A DNA stretch of 64,000 nt from Sepioteuthis lessoniana (GCA_963585895.1 OY757939.1:27509968-27573967); one strand, 5' to 3'; positions 12,129 through 23,239 are shown, counted from the stretch's first letter. A program made the numbers and translations. Notes: a model not told the origin generated them from the letters alone.

Positions 12129-12139
12129 AATTAATAATA

Positions 12140-12775
12140 ATTATAATCACGTAATAAGCAAATTCAGAAAACTAGCGCAAAAGAAGTATGAGATGAGACA
12201 CGACTGGATGAGGAAGAAGATCATCCGTGAATTGTGCAAGAGACTAAGATTTGACCATACTACAAAATAGTGTATGTTCAAACAATAACCACTCCTAAAT
12301 AATATGACGCATACAATTCTCTGAGAATTTGAGATTCAAACAGATCATCTAATTCTAGTCAAAAGACTAGACTTTGGGATAATTAACCAAAAAAAAAAAA
12401 AGAGAACCTGCCGTATAGTGAACTTGGCCGTTACGGCAGACAACATAGTTAGAACGAAAGAAAACGAAAAGAGAGACAAGTACTTGGACCTTCCTATAGA
12501 ACTAAGATGCCTGTAGAATATGTGAGTAACGGTAATATCAGTTGTAATTGGCGCACTTGGAACGGTCCCCAAAAGGTTGATAAGAGGGCTGGAAGAATTA
12601 GATATTAAAGGATGAAGCAAATCCATCAAAACTACGGCTTTGTTAAGATCGGACAGAATACTGAGAAGAGTTCTGGAGACATGAGGAAACTTGCGATCTC
12701 TCAGATTCCAATGAAAGACTACCAGCTAACGCTGGTGTGAAAACGTCGCCAGGGGTAAAATGATGATTATAAATT
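12140..12775 (+). mobile_element. LINE-B 3'-end unit, first of a tandem pair
   Basis: Carries the C-terminal region of a non-LTR reverse transcriptase ORF, ending with the conserved GALGTVPK-type stretch at about 12,548-12,580. Frameshifts and stops interrupt the frame. The unit runs straight into a second unit in the same orientation. No catalytic domain is present. Confidence 0.75.
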
Positions 12776-12799
12776 CTCCTCTAATAGTGGCACAAAATA

Positions 12800-13475
12800 A
12801 AGCTGTAAGGACCAATTGCGTAGATGTAAAAATATATAACACGCAACAGAATAAGTTTAGGTTATACAGAGAAATAGATGAAGCGATTAATCACGTAGCA
12901 ATTGAATACAGAAAACTTGCACAAAAAAGGTACAAAAGTTGACACGAATGGTTCGGAAAGGTGATATGCAGGGAATTGTGCAAAAGATTGAATTTTGGTC
13001 ATATTACCAAATGGTATATGCCCAAACCAATATCTGTCCAAGAAAATTATCTGTAATTTTGAGATACAGACAGAACACTCAATCTTGGCCAGAAAACTAG
13101 TGTTAATTAACAAAAATTTAAGAATTTAACGTTTTATGGACTTTGCAGTTCCGGTGAACTATAGAAAGAAAAATTTAAAAAGTGAAAAAATAAACAAATA
13201 CTTGAACATTGTCAGAGGATTTAAAGCCCTGTGGAAAATAAGGGGAAAAGTGATTCAAATTATAATTGGTGCGCTTGGAAGGGTCTCCCAAGGTTTGGGA
13301 AGGAGACTTGAAGGATTTGAAATCAGAGTAAGAATCGAGACCTTCCAGACTACGGCATTGTTGAGATCGGTCAGAATACTCAGAAGAGACTTAGAGAATT
13401 GCTGATCCCTCACACTTCAGCAAAAGTCTACCAGGTAACGCTGATATTAAAAACTTTCTCGGCGTAAAACAATCT
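12800..13475 (+). mobile_element. LINE-B 3'-end unit, second of a tandem pair
   Basis: Starts at the sequence aligned with ACGCAACAGAATAAGTTTAG, the same point at which other tandem units start. It then encodes the decayed zinc-finger region, and from 13,136 an open stretch (MDFAVPVNYRKKNLK ... IIGALGRVSQGLGRR ... LRSVRILRRDLEN). It is inactive and lacks the polymerase domain. Confidence 0.78.
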
Positions 13476-13809
13476 TATTAATAAATTGATTAATTTAAAA
13501 AAAAATCGATTATAAAAATAAATTGAATATGGCTGTTAATAAATTAACAAATTAATTAATATGAAATATAGCTATGTAAATAACCAAGCGGTATGATGTA
13601 GATTGCATTTCCTCGAATGCCTCACAAACTAAATCACCCTTCCCATCATGCACTGAGGATGATGGGGATACCCATCATGTTGGAGCCTATTGGTCTGATA
13701 ATGACTTTTTTGAGAAACTGAATATCACCAAGCAACGTTCATTCTATGTCTCCGCTTCTTAAACTCACACACACACACACACGGGCGCGCACACATAATA
13801 TACATATAA

Positions 13810-13870
<61 letters not shown>

Positions 13871-14544
13871 GCATGTTTCTTAAAAGAAATAAATCTAAGC
13901 TTTTTTTTATTGTTTTTTGTCTGATAAAATTGGGATTTCAGCTTCTAAAGTGACGGGGAGAATTCATGATAGGTTTACTGACAAAGCTGTGGAGTAATTT
14001 GTAAGTAAAGCTAAATTCCTTACTTACTCTACACTTCATGATAAAAAAATCAATAACCCAATTCGATCTAAAGCGATTGAGTCTCCGTGGCAGAGTGGCT
14101 AGCATACTGGACTCTGATATCTTAGTAGTTGATCTCAAGAATTACGATAAAGATGTAATTACCAGATGAAAGAAAAACTTGTAATATCCTATCATGTTTA
14201 AGAACTAATTCCATCATTAAATATTATCAGCGACTGATCTCGAAGCTAAACCTTTTTAAGTTGGTCTATGACACGTCAAGCAAAAAGCACAAACATTTCA
14301 TATCAGGATGAGACCTCAAATCCACTTGAGATTCAATTATATGGTTACGGAATCGTTTCTTTTGGCATTTGAATGTCCTAACATCATTGAATAAAAACGG
14401 AAGTGGCCGGAAATGAAGACGTATGAATAGTAAAGTGACCCTCGGCGAGAATGCAACGAAGTCGAGTAAGGTCAAGTAGAAAGTAATCTGCTTTGTTCAC
14501 TGGTCAAATATTTAATTGATAGTCGATGTTGAATTCGCCTTATA
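13476..14544. other. No gene; microsatellite and a tRNA-like fragment
   Basis: A CA then TA compound array occupies 13,766-13,868. At 14,083-14,140, GTGGCAGAGTGGCTAGCATA resembles a tRNA A box, but no convincing B box or cloverleaf follows. I read it as a decayed SINE head at best. Confidence 0.45.
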
Positions 14545-15880
14545 ACATCAGTCCATGGTGTTAGTGATATTTCTATTCAAGGAAAGGTTGATTCTAATTA
14601 GCATTTCATTGTTGAATGGCCCATGATTATATTGATGCTTCTATTCAAGAAGGAGAGATTGATTCTAATTAGCATTTCATTGTTGAATGGCCCATGATTA
14701 TATTGATGCTTCTATTCAAGAAGGAGAGATTGATTCTAATTAGCATTTCATTGTTGAATTGTCCATGATTATTTTGATGCTTCTATTCAAGAAGGAGAGA
14801 GTGATTCTAATTAACATTTCATAGTTAATTGGTCCATGATTATATTGATGCTTCTATTCAATAAAGAGAGATTGATTCTAATTAATGTTTCATAGTTAAC
14901 TGGTCCATAATTATATTGATGCTTCTATTTTAGAGGGAGAGATAGATTCGTTTTAACATTTCACTGACAACTGGTCCATGGTGATGTTGATGCTTCTGTT
15001 TAGGAAGGGATGAAAGATACTCATTGGCCTTACATTGTTAACCGCTGTCGATGATGATTTTGAGACTACTAAAAAAAGAAATTATGAATAGTTAACAGCT
15101 GTCCATGATGATATACGTGTTTCTATTTAAGAAATAGTGTAGTATTCTAAGTAGACGTTCATAGTTAAATCTGTCCTAAATAAAATAAATGCTTACATTC
15201 CAAAAGGAGTGAAGGATTCTAATATGTATTCCATCGGTGACAACTGGCCCTGATCATATTGAAGCAACTATTTTGGAAGGTGTAATTTTTTCTAATTAGC
15301 ATTTCACATTTACCTGACCACGATGATATCGATGCTTCTATTTAGGATGGAGTAAAAGATTTTCATTAGAATTTTTTAGTTATCAGCTGTCCTTGATGAT
15401 TTTGATGCTTCAAAGTAGGAAGGAGTAATGGATTGAAACATACATTTTATAGTTAACAGTTATCATTGATAATATTGATGTCTTTATTTATTAAGAGGAG
15501 AAAAATTCTTATTGGACTTTCCTAGTAGCATAATATTGATTTTAATAAGGAAATCCACATATTTCGATTAAGGGTTCTAGTGTGACGTTCTTAGATAATA
15601 TCTGTCCTTTATAATATAGATGCTTCAATTTAAGGAGTAAAGGATTCTAATTAGCATTTTATAGTCAACAGCTGTCCATGATGATATTGATGCTTCTATT
15701 CAGGAACGAGTGATGGATTCTTATTAGATTTTCATACAAGCTGTTTATGATAGTGATTCGAATGAGGATATCCACATCCTTAATAATAAGGATTCTAATT
15801 AGTATTTCATATTTAACAGCTGTCCTTAATGATATTGATGCTTCTATTTATAAAGAAATAGTGGATTCTAATAAGCATTT
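14545..15880 (+). repeat. 71-bp satellite array, forward orientation
   Basis: About 18-19 head-to-tail units. The motif TTGATTCTAATTAGC recurs at 14,588, 14,659 and 14,730, giving an exact 71-base period. The first three units are nearly identical, while later ones drift and change length. A conserved part of the unit is ATGATATTGATGCTTCTATT. Confidence 0.95.
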
Positions 15881-16287
15881 TGACGCGCTGTGCATTCGAT
15901 TGATTAATAATTAGGTTAAGTGTGGATGTAGACAACAAAATATAATCATCCGGTTGCAAATTCTATCAAAAATAACTTTTTGTATTCTTGCAAAAGTATT
16001 TGACGTGTACGTACTTACCCAAGCCTCCTGATAGATTTTTAAGGGGAGTAAAAGTGGTTTGAATTCAAAATTTTTGCTACTACTAGATGAACTGGCTGAC
16101 CAAAAATAAAGTAAACAAGCTGCCCTAGTATTAACTTGTGACTGGGTGGAGAACAAGGGGATTCAGACTTCCAGATTGTACTGAAAATTGCTTTATTCAA
16201 TGTTAAAAAATTTGAATGTATTACTCAGACAAAAATCTCACTCCGATTTTTGGATAGTGATGGCAAGATTCATTTAATATGCCGCAT
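15881..16287. other. No feature recognised
   Basis: Unique-looking sequence after the satellite. A minus-strand ORF of about 80 codons at 15,911-16,156 has no recognisable domain. Confidence 0.45.
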
Positions 16288-16500
16288 AATATGTGTGGAT
16301 GGCGTAACAGGTTGTGCATCTGTTTCCGCGCGTAAACAGGAAGATGCTCCAGCAGAAATGACACGTAGGTTGTGTGGGTGGTATAACAGGATGTCCACTT
16401 ATTTCCTAAGATAAGGAGGACGCTGGTGTTCCTCAGCAGAAGTGTCACGTAGGCTATGTGGTTGGCATGCTAGACAGAATGCGTGTTCACGCGCTGTTTG
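16288..16500. repeat. Tandem repeat, period about 84 bp
   Basis: Two and a half units. Each contains GTGTGGATGGCGTAACAGG or a close variant, and AGCAGAAATGACACGTAGG or a close variant. The GC content is higher than the surroundings. Confidence 0.75.
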
Positions 16501-16730
16501 CAGGTCAGAGGTGTGGCTACAGGGATTGCATGGATGTCCGAAAAATCATATAAACCAGTAAAGGATTTTAACCCAGGCAGAACAAATCAGAAAGGCAAAG
16601 AAGTTTCACGGAAAGCCGTACTGTAGCCCTTGTATGTGTATGTATATCATCCATCTCTTATTCTATAAGTACATTTCGGATAATAAAGAAATAAAAGATA
16701 AGAAGCAGATCTAATTTTTATAGATCAGGG

Positions 16731-16793
16731 TTGTTGTTGTTGTTGTTGTTGTTGTTCTTCTTCTTCTTCTTCTTCTTCTTCTTCTTCTTCTTT
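16731..16793. repeat. Compound trinucleotide microsatellite (TTG)n(TTC)n
   Basis: About nine TTG units switching abruptly to about eleven TTC units. Confidence 0.97.
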
Positions 16794-16971
16794 GTATATA
16801 ACACGATATTTCGTGTTTTTTTTTGCTGGTGTTACATATTCATCTACACTAACAGAATTATGATTTCATTGATTGATAAATAGAAGTATACCTAACTTGT
16901 TTACAAGCTAGCAAGAGAAAGAAATACAGTGAGAATAAGTGAAAGAGATAAAGAGTGAGAAAGATTTAGTG

Positions 16972-17436
16972 TCACGCAGTTTTTTTCGCAGCAACTGCCG
17001 TGTCGATACTGCTGTATGGAAGCACTACATGGAGGCTAACTAAACGTATGGAGAAAAAGCTTGACGGCGACTATACAAGAATGCTGCGTGCAATACCAAA
17101 CAAGTCCTGGAGGCAGACCCTCACAAAGCAGCAGCTCCACGGCCATCTACAACCCATCACAAAAACTATCCAAGTTTTAGATGAACCAGAAATGGGGGAC
17201 AATGCTGGAGAATTAGGGACGAGCTCATAAGTGACGTACTCCAGTGGACCCATTCACATGGACTAGCAAAGACAGTACAACCAGCTAGAACCTACATACA
17301 ACAGCTCTGTGCCGATACAGCATGTGACCTTGAGGACCTACCGGAAGCGATGCACAATAGAGAAGGGTGGCGGGAGAGGGTCAGGGATATCCGTGCTGCT
17401 AGAGTGACATAATGATGATGATGATGATGATGATAT
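16972..17436 (+). mobile_element. LINE-A 3'-end fragment
   Basis: Encodes the C-terminal region (MSILLYGSTTWRLTKRMEKK, then YTRMLRAIPNKSWRQ) with one or more frameshifts, and ends in a (TGA)n tail at about 17,411-17,436. The polymerase motifs are not included. Confidence 0.88.
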
Positions 17437-17780
17437 AAATTGTTAAAAGTCCCAATCAGCACAAACGCAGATCACACAAAATGAGTATTTATTCGTGAAT
17501 TGGACTGGAAGTTGCTTTATTCTATTCGTAATAGTATATTAAGAGTATTATTCTAATAGGAATAACAGTGTGGGCTGTTATTTTTGCTATATATAGTCAT
17601 GTGAAAAATATTGAAATACAAAAATATATCATTTATAATATATAAATATCCTTTTCCAGCCACGTAAAAGAAGTTATTCCTCTAGAATTTATAAGACTTA
17701 TTTTTTCATCAAAGAATTTTTCTTACTTTCTTTTGCCTTACACTTTATTTCTGCAATGGAGTTAATGCAGACGCTTCGAA

Positions 17781-17825
<45 letters not shown>

Positions 17826-18100
17826 ACCATTATTCGGTACTCGTATTAATTTCACCGACTTTTTATTACCTTACACTACATTTCAATAATTAAATTAAGG
17901 TGAGATTTTCAAACATTTTATAATTATTTTTTTACTTTATTTTATTTTATGAATTTATAAAGTCTTTATTCGTTCATCTAGATCTTTTCTTTTGCTTTCG
18001 ATTAACTTGCACCAATTTTCAAAAATTTTATTCTTGTCAACTTTTCCAACATTTCAAAACATTTTATTCATATGCATTTACAAAATACTCATTCACACAG
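17437..18100. other. No gene; (TA)n run
   Basis: AT-rich. TA repeats at 17,783-17,822. No recognised repeat family. Confidence 0.5.
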
Positions 18101-18101
18101 G

Positions 18102-18158
<57 letters not shown>
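18101..18158. repeat. (AAT)n tract
   Basis: About 19 AAT units immediately before a LINE-B unit. The same tract is the 3' tail of LINE-B units downstream, so it is probably the tail of a lost upstream unit. Confidence 0.93.
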
Positions 18159-18159
<1 letters not shown>

Positions 18160-18837
18160 GCAACAAAATAACAAATGTAGGCTATGTGGTGGTAGAGACG
18201 AGACCATCAATCAAATTATAAGCGAATGCAGCAAATTAACACAGAAGGAGCAAAACACTAGACACTACTGGGTGGTCAAAGTGATCCTCTTGGTGATGTG
18301 CAAGAAATTTAAATTTGACCATACGAACAAATGGTGTATGCACAACCGAGCATCTGTCCGAGAGAATAACACGCATAAACTCCAATGGGACTTTGACATA
18401 CACACGGATCCCCTAATGTCGGCCAGAAGACCAGACCTTATAATAATCAACAAAAAAAGAGAACTTGCAAAATTGTGGACTTTGCTGTCTCGGCTGACCA
18501 TAGAATAAAACTGAAGGAAAGTGAAAAGATGGATAAGATCGTTGACCTTGCTAGGGAATTGAAAAAATTATGGAACATGAAAGTGACTATATCAATCGTG
18601 ATTGGTGCTTTCGGTACAGTCACCAAAGGATTATTAAAGGGACTGGATGACTTGGGGGTAGGGGGACGAGTGGAGACCATCCAAACTACAACATTATTGA
18701 GAACAGGCAGACTACTGAGAATATTCCTGGAGACTTGAGGAGACTTGTTGTCAGTCAAACTCCAGTGAAAGACCATCAGCTAAAACTGATGTGAAAAACT
18801 CTCAAGGAGTAAATAATAATCATAATTATAATAATAC
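18150..18837 (+). mobile_element. LINE-B 3'-end unit, first of a tandem triplet
   Basis: Begins with a zinc-knuckle-like motif, CRLCGGRDETINQIISECS (CX2C...HX4C-type with His replaced by Gln). It continues through WDFDIHTD and RRPDLIIINKK, then changes frame near 18,475 into MDFAVSADHRIKLK and VIGAFGTVTKGLLK. This is the C-terminal tail of a non-LTR ORF, without the polymerase. It ends in an imperfect AAT-rich linker. Confidence 0.82.
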
Positions 18838-19377
18838 ACGACTGGTCGGCAAGGTGATCCACTGGGAAATGTGCAGTAAATTTCAATTTGACCATTCAAG
18901 CAAATGGTATATACACAACCCAGCACCTGTCCTACAAAATGACTCGCATAAACTCCTATGGGACTTTAACATACAAACGGATCACCAAATCCCGGCCAGA
19001 AGACCAGACCTCATAATAATCAGCAAAAAAAAAAGAAGAGAATCTGCAAAATTGTCGACTTTGCTGTCCCGGCGGACCACAGAATAAATCTGAAGGAAAT
19101 TAAAAAGGAGGATAAGTACCTCGACCTTGCTAGAGAATTGAAAAAGCTATGGAACATGAAAGTAACGACTGTGCCAATTGTGATTGGTGCGTTAGGCCCA
19201 GTAACTAAAGGATTATTAAAGTTGGCGGACGGGTAGAGACTATCCAAACGACAGCATTGCTAAGAACGGCCAGAATCCTGAGACGAGTCCTGGAGACTTG
19301 AGGAGACTTGCTGTCACTCGAAATCCAGTGAAAAACCATCAGCTAACACTGATGTGAAAAACTCTAAAGGAGTAAAT
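18838..19377 (+). mobile_element. LINE-B 3'-end unit, second of a tandem triplet
   Basis: Starts later in the unit (WDFNIQTDHQIPARRPDLII, after LVGKVIHWEMCSKF). It runs to KLWNMKVTTVPIVIGALG in a shifted frame and ends in AAAACTCTAAAGGAGTAAAT before an AAT tract. Confidence 0.82.
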
Positions 19378-19378
19378 G

Positions 19379-19418
<40 letters not shown>
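19378..19418. repeat. (AAT)n tract
   Basis: About 13 units linking two LINE-B units. Confidence 0.93.
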
Positions 19419-19420
<2 letters not shown>

Positions 19421-19738
19421 CGAAAATTGATATTACGCAGCAGAATAGCAAGTATAGATTATGAAGAGACAGAGATGAAAGGGTTAATCACATGAAAAGT
19501 GGATGCAGCAAACTAACACAAAACATGCACATGCATTATTGGGCTGGAAAGGAGATCCACTGGAAATTGCGCAAGGATTGAATTTTAACCATTCTACTAA
19601 ATGGTATAAGCTCAAACCAGAATTAGTCCGATAAAATGAGACTTATTAAATTCCCTGGGATTTTGAGATACAAACAGATTACCTAAACTCGACCAGAAGA
19701 TCAGACAAAGTGTTAATCAACAAAAAAAAGAGAGAATT
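19419..19738 (+). mobile_element. LINE-B 3'-end unit, third of a triplet, truncated
   Basis: Opens with TTACGCAGCAGAATAGCAAG, the same unit start as its neighbours. It is heavily decayed and stops at a TG-rich microsatellite (19,743-19,832). Confidence 0.75.
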
Positions 19739-19742
19739 ATTC

Positions 19743-19750
19743 GTATATAT

Positions 19751-19787
<37 letters not shown>

Positions 19788-19832
19788 TGTGGTGTGTAAA
19801 TATGTGTGTGTGTGTGTGTGTGTGAATGTGTG
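19743..19832. repeat. (TG)n microsatellite, interrupted
   Basis: Two TG tracts separated by GAGTGTGGTGTGTAAATA. Confidence 0.95.
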
Positions 19833-19839
19833 ATAAAGA

Positions 19840-20711
19840 GAAAAACATCTTCGACACTGTCACTGGAGTCTTGCAAAAAGGTACATTAAACACCATATTT
19901 GTTAGTACTCTAGCTAGATTACGTACATCCAGTGACCATTAGATCTAATAAAGAAAATAACTTTCGCAGTGAAAAAGGCAGGAAGACGATATGCTATAAC
20001 AGAAGCATATTACGCAGTTATCCTAGTTCTTCTCACAAATACACCAGCCTAAGCAAAATCCCAACTTCAAAGCGTAGAGCAAGCAGCAATGGGCATAGGT
20101 TTCTACGTGAATGTCAATATAACAGACTTCGTGTGTTTTAAGCAAAAAGGAATCTTTTCCAATCTAAGTAGCAAACATCAAGAATTAGTGAACCACTTCA
20201 TGTACTTCAAGAGCAAGATCTGATCTACTCAAAGTGATGCCAACATATGCATAGCGAAGGTATGGAATCCTATTAACAGGTTATCGATCATAAGGGAAGC
20301 TGATATATCAGCTATGTTCATACTACGATATGGATGCACCCCATGGACGCAAAGAAAATGCCCTGAGAAAAGGCTAGATGGGAACCACACAAGAATGCTG
20401 CGTGCTGTCTTGGGCAAATCCTGGGGGCAGCACCTCATGAGACAACAGCTGAACGGCCACCTGCCACTTATCTCCCAAACAATTCAAGACAAACAAAACA
20501 TGCTGGATAGTGCTGGAGAAGCAAAGACGAACTCATAGGTGGCGTTCTCTTACACATGAACGAAACAGTACAGGCCAACTTGCAAAGACTTAACTACATC
20601 ATCTCTGTGTGAACACAAGATGCAGCCAAAAATACTCGCCAGGAGCTATGGCTGGTCGGGATGAATGGCGTGAGAGCTTCAGAGAAGTCCGTGCTGTTAG
20701 TGTGACATGAT
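19840..20711 (+). mobile_element. LINE-A, old diverged copy
   Basis: Decayed reverse transcriptase relative. Pieces in different frames align with younger LINE-A: GVLQKGTLNTIFVSTLARLR near 19,867-19,925 (compare GVLQGDTLAPYLF); an altered catalytic box DYAVILVLLTNTP near 20,010, where the second Asp of YADD is now Val; then MFILRYGCTPWTQRK at 20,314 and LDGNHTRMLRAVLGKSWGQ. The 3' end is GTGACATGATGATG. Many indels show it is dead. Confidence 0.78.
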
Positions 20712-20715
20712 GATG

Positions 20716-20743
20716 TTGATATATATATATATATATATATATA
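20716..20743. repeat. (TA)n microsatellite
   Basis: Follows the LINE-A 3' end directly. The next bases, TTTTGGTACAAGAAAATTTA, recur after the TA tract at 21,614. Confidence 0.92.
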
Positions 20744-21088
20744 ATAAAGCTTTTGGTACAAGAAAATTTATATAAGGTAACTAATAAGGGGATCATCTGT
20801 ATAAAGGGAGAACAATTCATTTATTTATTTCAAAAAATGAAAAAATGTTAGGGTCTTTTCGTCCGGCACTTCTCAAACAATCCCACCGGAGAAACGTTTA
20901 AAAAGGGGTAATTTCAATTGGGAAAATTATGACAGAAATTGTGACCAATAAATGGGGAATTTTATGTCACGCCAATGCTTAATATACCTCCCAAAATATG
21001 AAAATTATGACTGGGGCTATCTAAAAGAGGGGCTATCTAAAAAGATGTTGATTGCCTCTAAGATGTTCAAATGGATTTTAATCCATGA

Positions 21089-21125
<37 letters not shown>

Positions 21126-21292
21126 TCAATAATATGGATACTTATCTGCGAACATTGGTTTTACGCACGTCAATACATAGCAAGCATCAGGCAGAAAAAG
21201 AAAGATTTTGGTGAAATCGAAGAAATCGAAGTGATATAGTCAAAATAATTTTACTTTAAAATTGCGTATAAGCTATTATTGTTGGTTTTGTT

Positions 21293-21296
<4 letters not shown>
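20744..21296. other. No gene; (TA)n run
   Basis: AT-rich, with a TA run at 21,088-21,125. No family recognised. Confidence 0.5.

Positions 21297-21355
<59 letters not shown>
21297..21355. repeat. (TG)n microsatellite
   Basis: About 29 uninterrupted TG units. Confidence 0.97.
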
Positions 21356-21358
<3 letters not shown>

Positions 21359-21562
21359 ATTTGCGTATTTTTCTGTGTGGTCGAATATGTGATTGCCAGT
21401 GTGTATGTGTGCATGATGATGATACATGCGCGTGGAAGATTTGAGATTGTCTCGTGTGAACTAATGTGTTGCAAAAGGCGGCGGAAGCCGAGAGACGGTT
21501 GGGGATTTGACCGAATATTTTTTTTTGTGTGTAGTGATGATTTTAGTACAAAGAGACGGTTG

Positions 21563-21564
<2 letters not shown>

Positions 21565-21614
<50 letters not shown>
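21565..21614. repeat. (TA)n microsatellite
   Basis: About 24 TA units. The 20 bases before the run (AAGAGACGGTTGGGGATATA) repeat a segment about 45 bp upstream (GAGACGGTTGGGGAT at 21,491). Confidence 0.95.
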
Positions 21615-21617
<3 letters not shown>

Positions 21618-22068
21618 ACGTTTTTGGTACATGAAAATTTATTCACACATTTCTCTGACATCCTCTCGCCATTCATTTCCGGTGGGTCCTCTAGACTACA
21701 TTCGGTGTCCGAACAGAGCTGTTGTAGGTAAGTTCTCGCTGGTCGCCAAACACCTGTTCGTCCGTGTCTTGTGGTTCACAGGAGAATGTCCCTTATGAGT
21801 TCGTCCTTACTTCTCCAGCAATGCCCCACATATCTTGTTCGTCTAATTTGAATGATTTTACAGATTGGATATAGGTAGCAGTACAGCTTTTGTTTTGCAG
21901 GATGTTGCTTCTCGGACTTGTTCAATATAGTTGGTAGTATTCTTGTGTAATTCCCGTCAAGCCTTTTCTCTATGCGTTTTGTCAGCATCTATGTAGTGCA
22001 TCCTTATTGACATAACCACTGTTTGGAAAAATGTGTTTTACTTTATCGGATAAGTCTGACTTCATTAT
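21615..22068 (-). mobile_element. LINE-A relative, 3' fragment of a sister subfamily
   Basis: The minus strand encodes LTKRIEKRLDGNYTRILPTI and, in a shifted frame, HLYPICKTIQIRRTRYVGHC-like sequence, the LINE-A C-terminal region. Its 3' end differs from typical LINE-A: after WREDVREMC it has extra sequence ending in TAAATTTTCATGTACC and no (TGA)n tail. Confidence 0.78.
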
Positions 22069-22261
22069 GACCGGCGTTGTATGCAGGGTTGTTATAAATA
22101 ATGTTCTACTTAAGATATTTTAGAAGTTCAGTTAGGGTCCCATAAGGAACTATATGACAAACTCAGCTACTCCTTCTCGTTATCTTTTCTCGTCTGTTCT
22201 ATGTAATAATCATATTAGATTGAAAATTATTCTTAGACATTGCACAAAGTCTTATCGAAAT

Positions 22262-22620
22262 TTCTGAAAAAAAAGTATGTATAAGTAAAAACAAAAAGGA
22301 TATATAATTAAAAAAAGTATGTATGAGTAAAAAATAAGATATATAATTAAAAAAAATATATATAAGTAAAAAAAAAAAGATATATTAGTAAAAAAAAAAG
22401 GAAATATAAGTAAAAAAGGATATATAAGTAAAAAAAAAGGAATATGAGTAAAAATAAAGATATATTAGAAGAAAGGATATATAAGTAAAAAAAAGGATAT
22501 ACGAGTAAAAAAAGGATATGTAAGTAAAAAAAAAAAGGATATATAAGTAAAAAAAATGATATACGAGTAAAAAGAAAATATATATTTGTAAAAAAAGGAT
22601 ATATAAGTAAAAAAATACTT
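22262..22620. repeat. A-rich minisatellite, period about 20-24 bp
   Basis: About 16 units of GGATATATAAGTAAAAAA with variable A-run length. The array ends two bases before the splice donor of the PDE exon at 22,623. On the gene strand the downstream intron therefore begins with a T-rich tandem array. Confidence 0.93.
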
Positions 22621-22622
22621 AC

Positions 22623-22713
22623 GTCGCTATTTAATATCATGACAGCGTGATTAAAGTGATGATGCTCTAAAGTTGCTCTTGTTCCATACAATTGAGACAA
22701 AGCAGAACTGGAT
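22623..22713 (-). CDS. PDE11: PDE11-like phosphodiesterase, exon c (catalytic domain)
   Basis: 91-bp exon on the minus strand, third of the three found. The first base completes a Lys codon begun in exon b. The rest encodes SSSALSQLYGTRATLEHHHF followed by NHAVMILNSD. The LYGT and LEHHHFNHAVMIL signatures are typical of the PDE11 branch of class I cyclic nucleotide phosphodiesterases and differ from the LYCHS/MEHHHFDQ form of PDE5. The acceptor is TTTTTGCAG before the exon and the donor is GTAAGT after Asp. This segment follows the first metal-binding HD motif in the HD-type fold that hydrolyses cAMP and cGMP. The next exon should start with the GHNIF-like segment and later carry the third metal-binding Asp, but I did not find either in the 22.6 kb below. 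The downstream intron opens in an A/T tandem array. Confidence 0.9.
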
Positions 22714-22925
22714 CTGCAAAAATATGACGGACAAATTTTTAGTACTATTTCAGTTTTCCCCGAATATCCTGTAGAATTTTGTCACAAGTAATACCTAATA
22801 ATATCCATTTTGATTGCTTGATATTTAACAAAAATAACTATTAGAAAATTAACTTTATAAAAAGTTAAGGTTTTTTTCATTTATGATCGATAATATATAT
22901 ATATATATATATATAAGTATAAGGA

Positions 22926-23163
22926 AAGTAAGCGATCGAAGACTTGGGCGACCCGAAGGCTCCCTTTTCAATAGGTACTAAACGAGGTTGAGGGGAGGGC
23001 GCTACTCTTTTCCCTGGATTGCTCCACTTTACTCTCAATAGATACCTTATAATGCTGAGTTTTAAGAAAGGACCAATCAAGTACCATATTTTTGAGTTTT
23101 TGGTATGTCACGAACTGGGATTGAACACCAGTCTCCCGGGCCATTTGCGAACACTCTACTCAC
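22926..23163 (-). repeat. SINE S1, near full length (PDE intron)
   Basis: Minus-strand head with B box GGTGTTCAATCCCAGTTCG. Body CAGCATTATAAGGTATCTAT, end AGCCTTCGGGTCGCCCAAG. Confidence 0.85.
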
Positions 23164-23239
23164 AAGAAAAATGGGTCCATATTCATATATATATATATGT
23201 GTGTGTGTGTGTGTATGTAATACATGACCATTTTAAACC

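Noticed and set aside
14083-14140. tRNA gene
   Set aside because: An A-box-like GTGGCAGAGTGGCTAGC is present, but no B box, acceptor stem or cloverleaf can be formed.
14545-15880. CRISPR array
   Set aside because: Regular period, but the whole 71-bp unit repeats, with no constant-repeat and unique-spacer pattern. This is animal DNA.
18272-19087. Host genes encoding 78-109-residue proteins
   Set aside because: They are frame fragments of LINE-B 3' ends repeated in tandem.
22347-22700. 117-codon ORF starting MSQLYGTRATLEHHH as a single gene
   Set aside because: Only the first part is PDE coding sequence. The frame then runs past a clear GTAAGT donor into the T-rich minisatellite.
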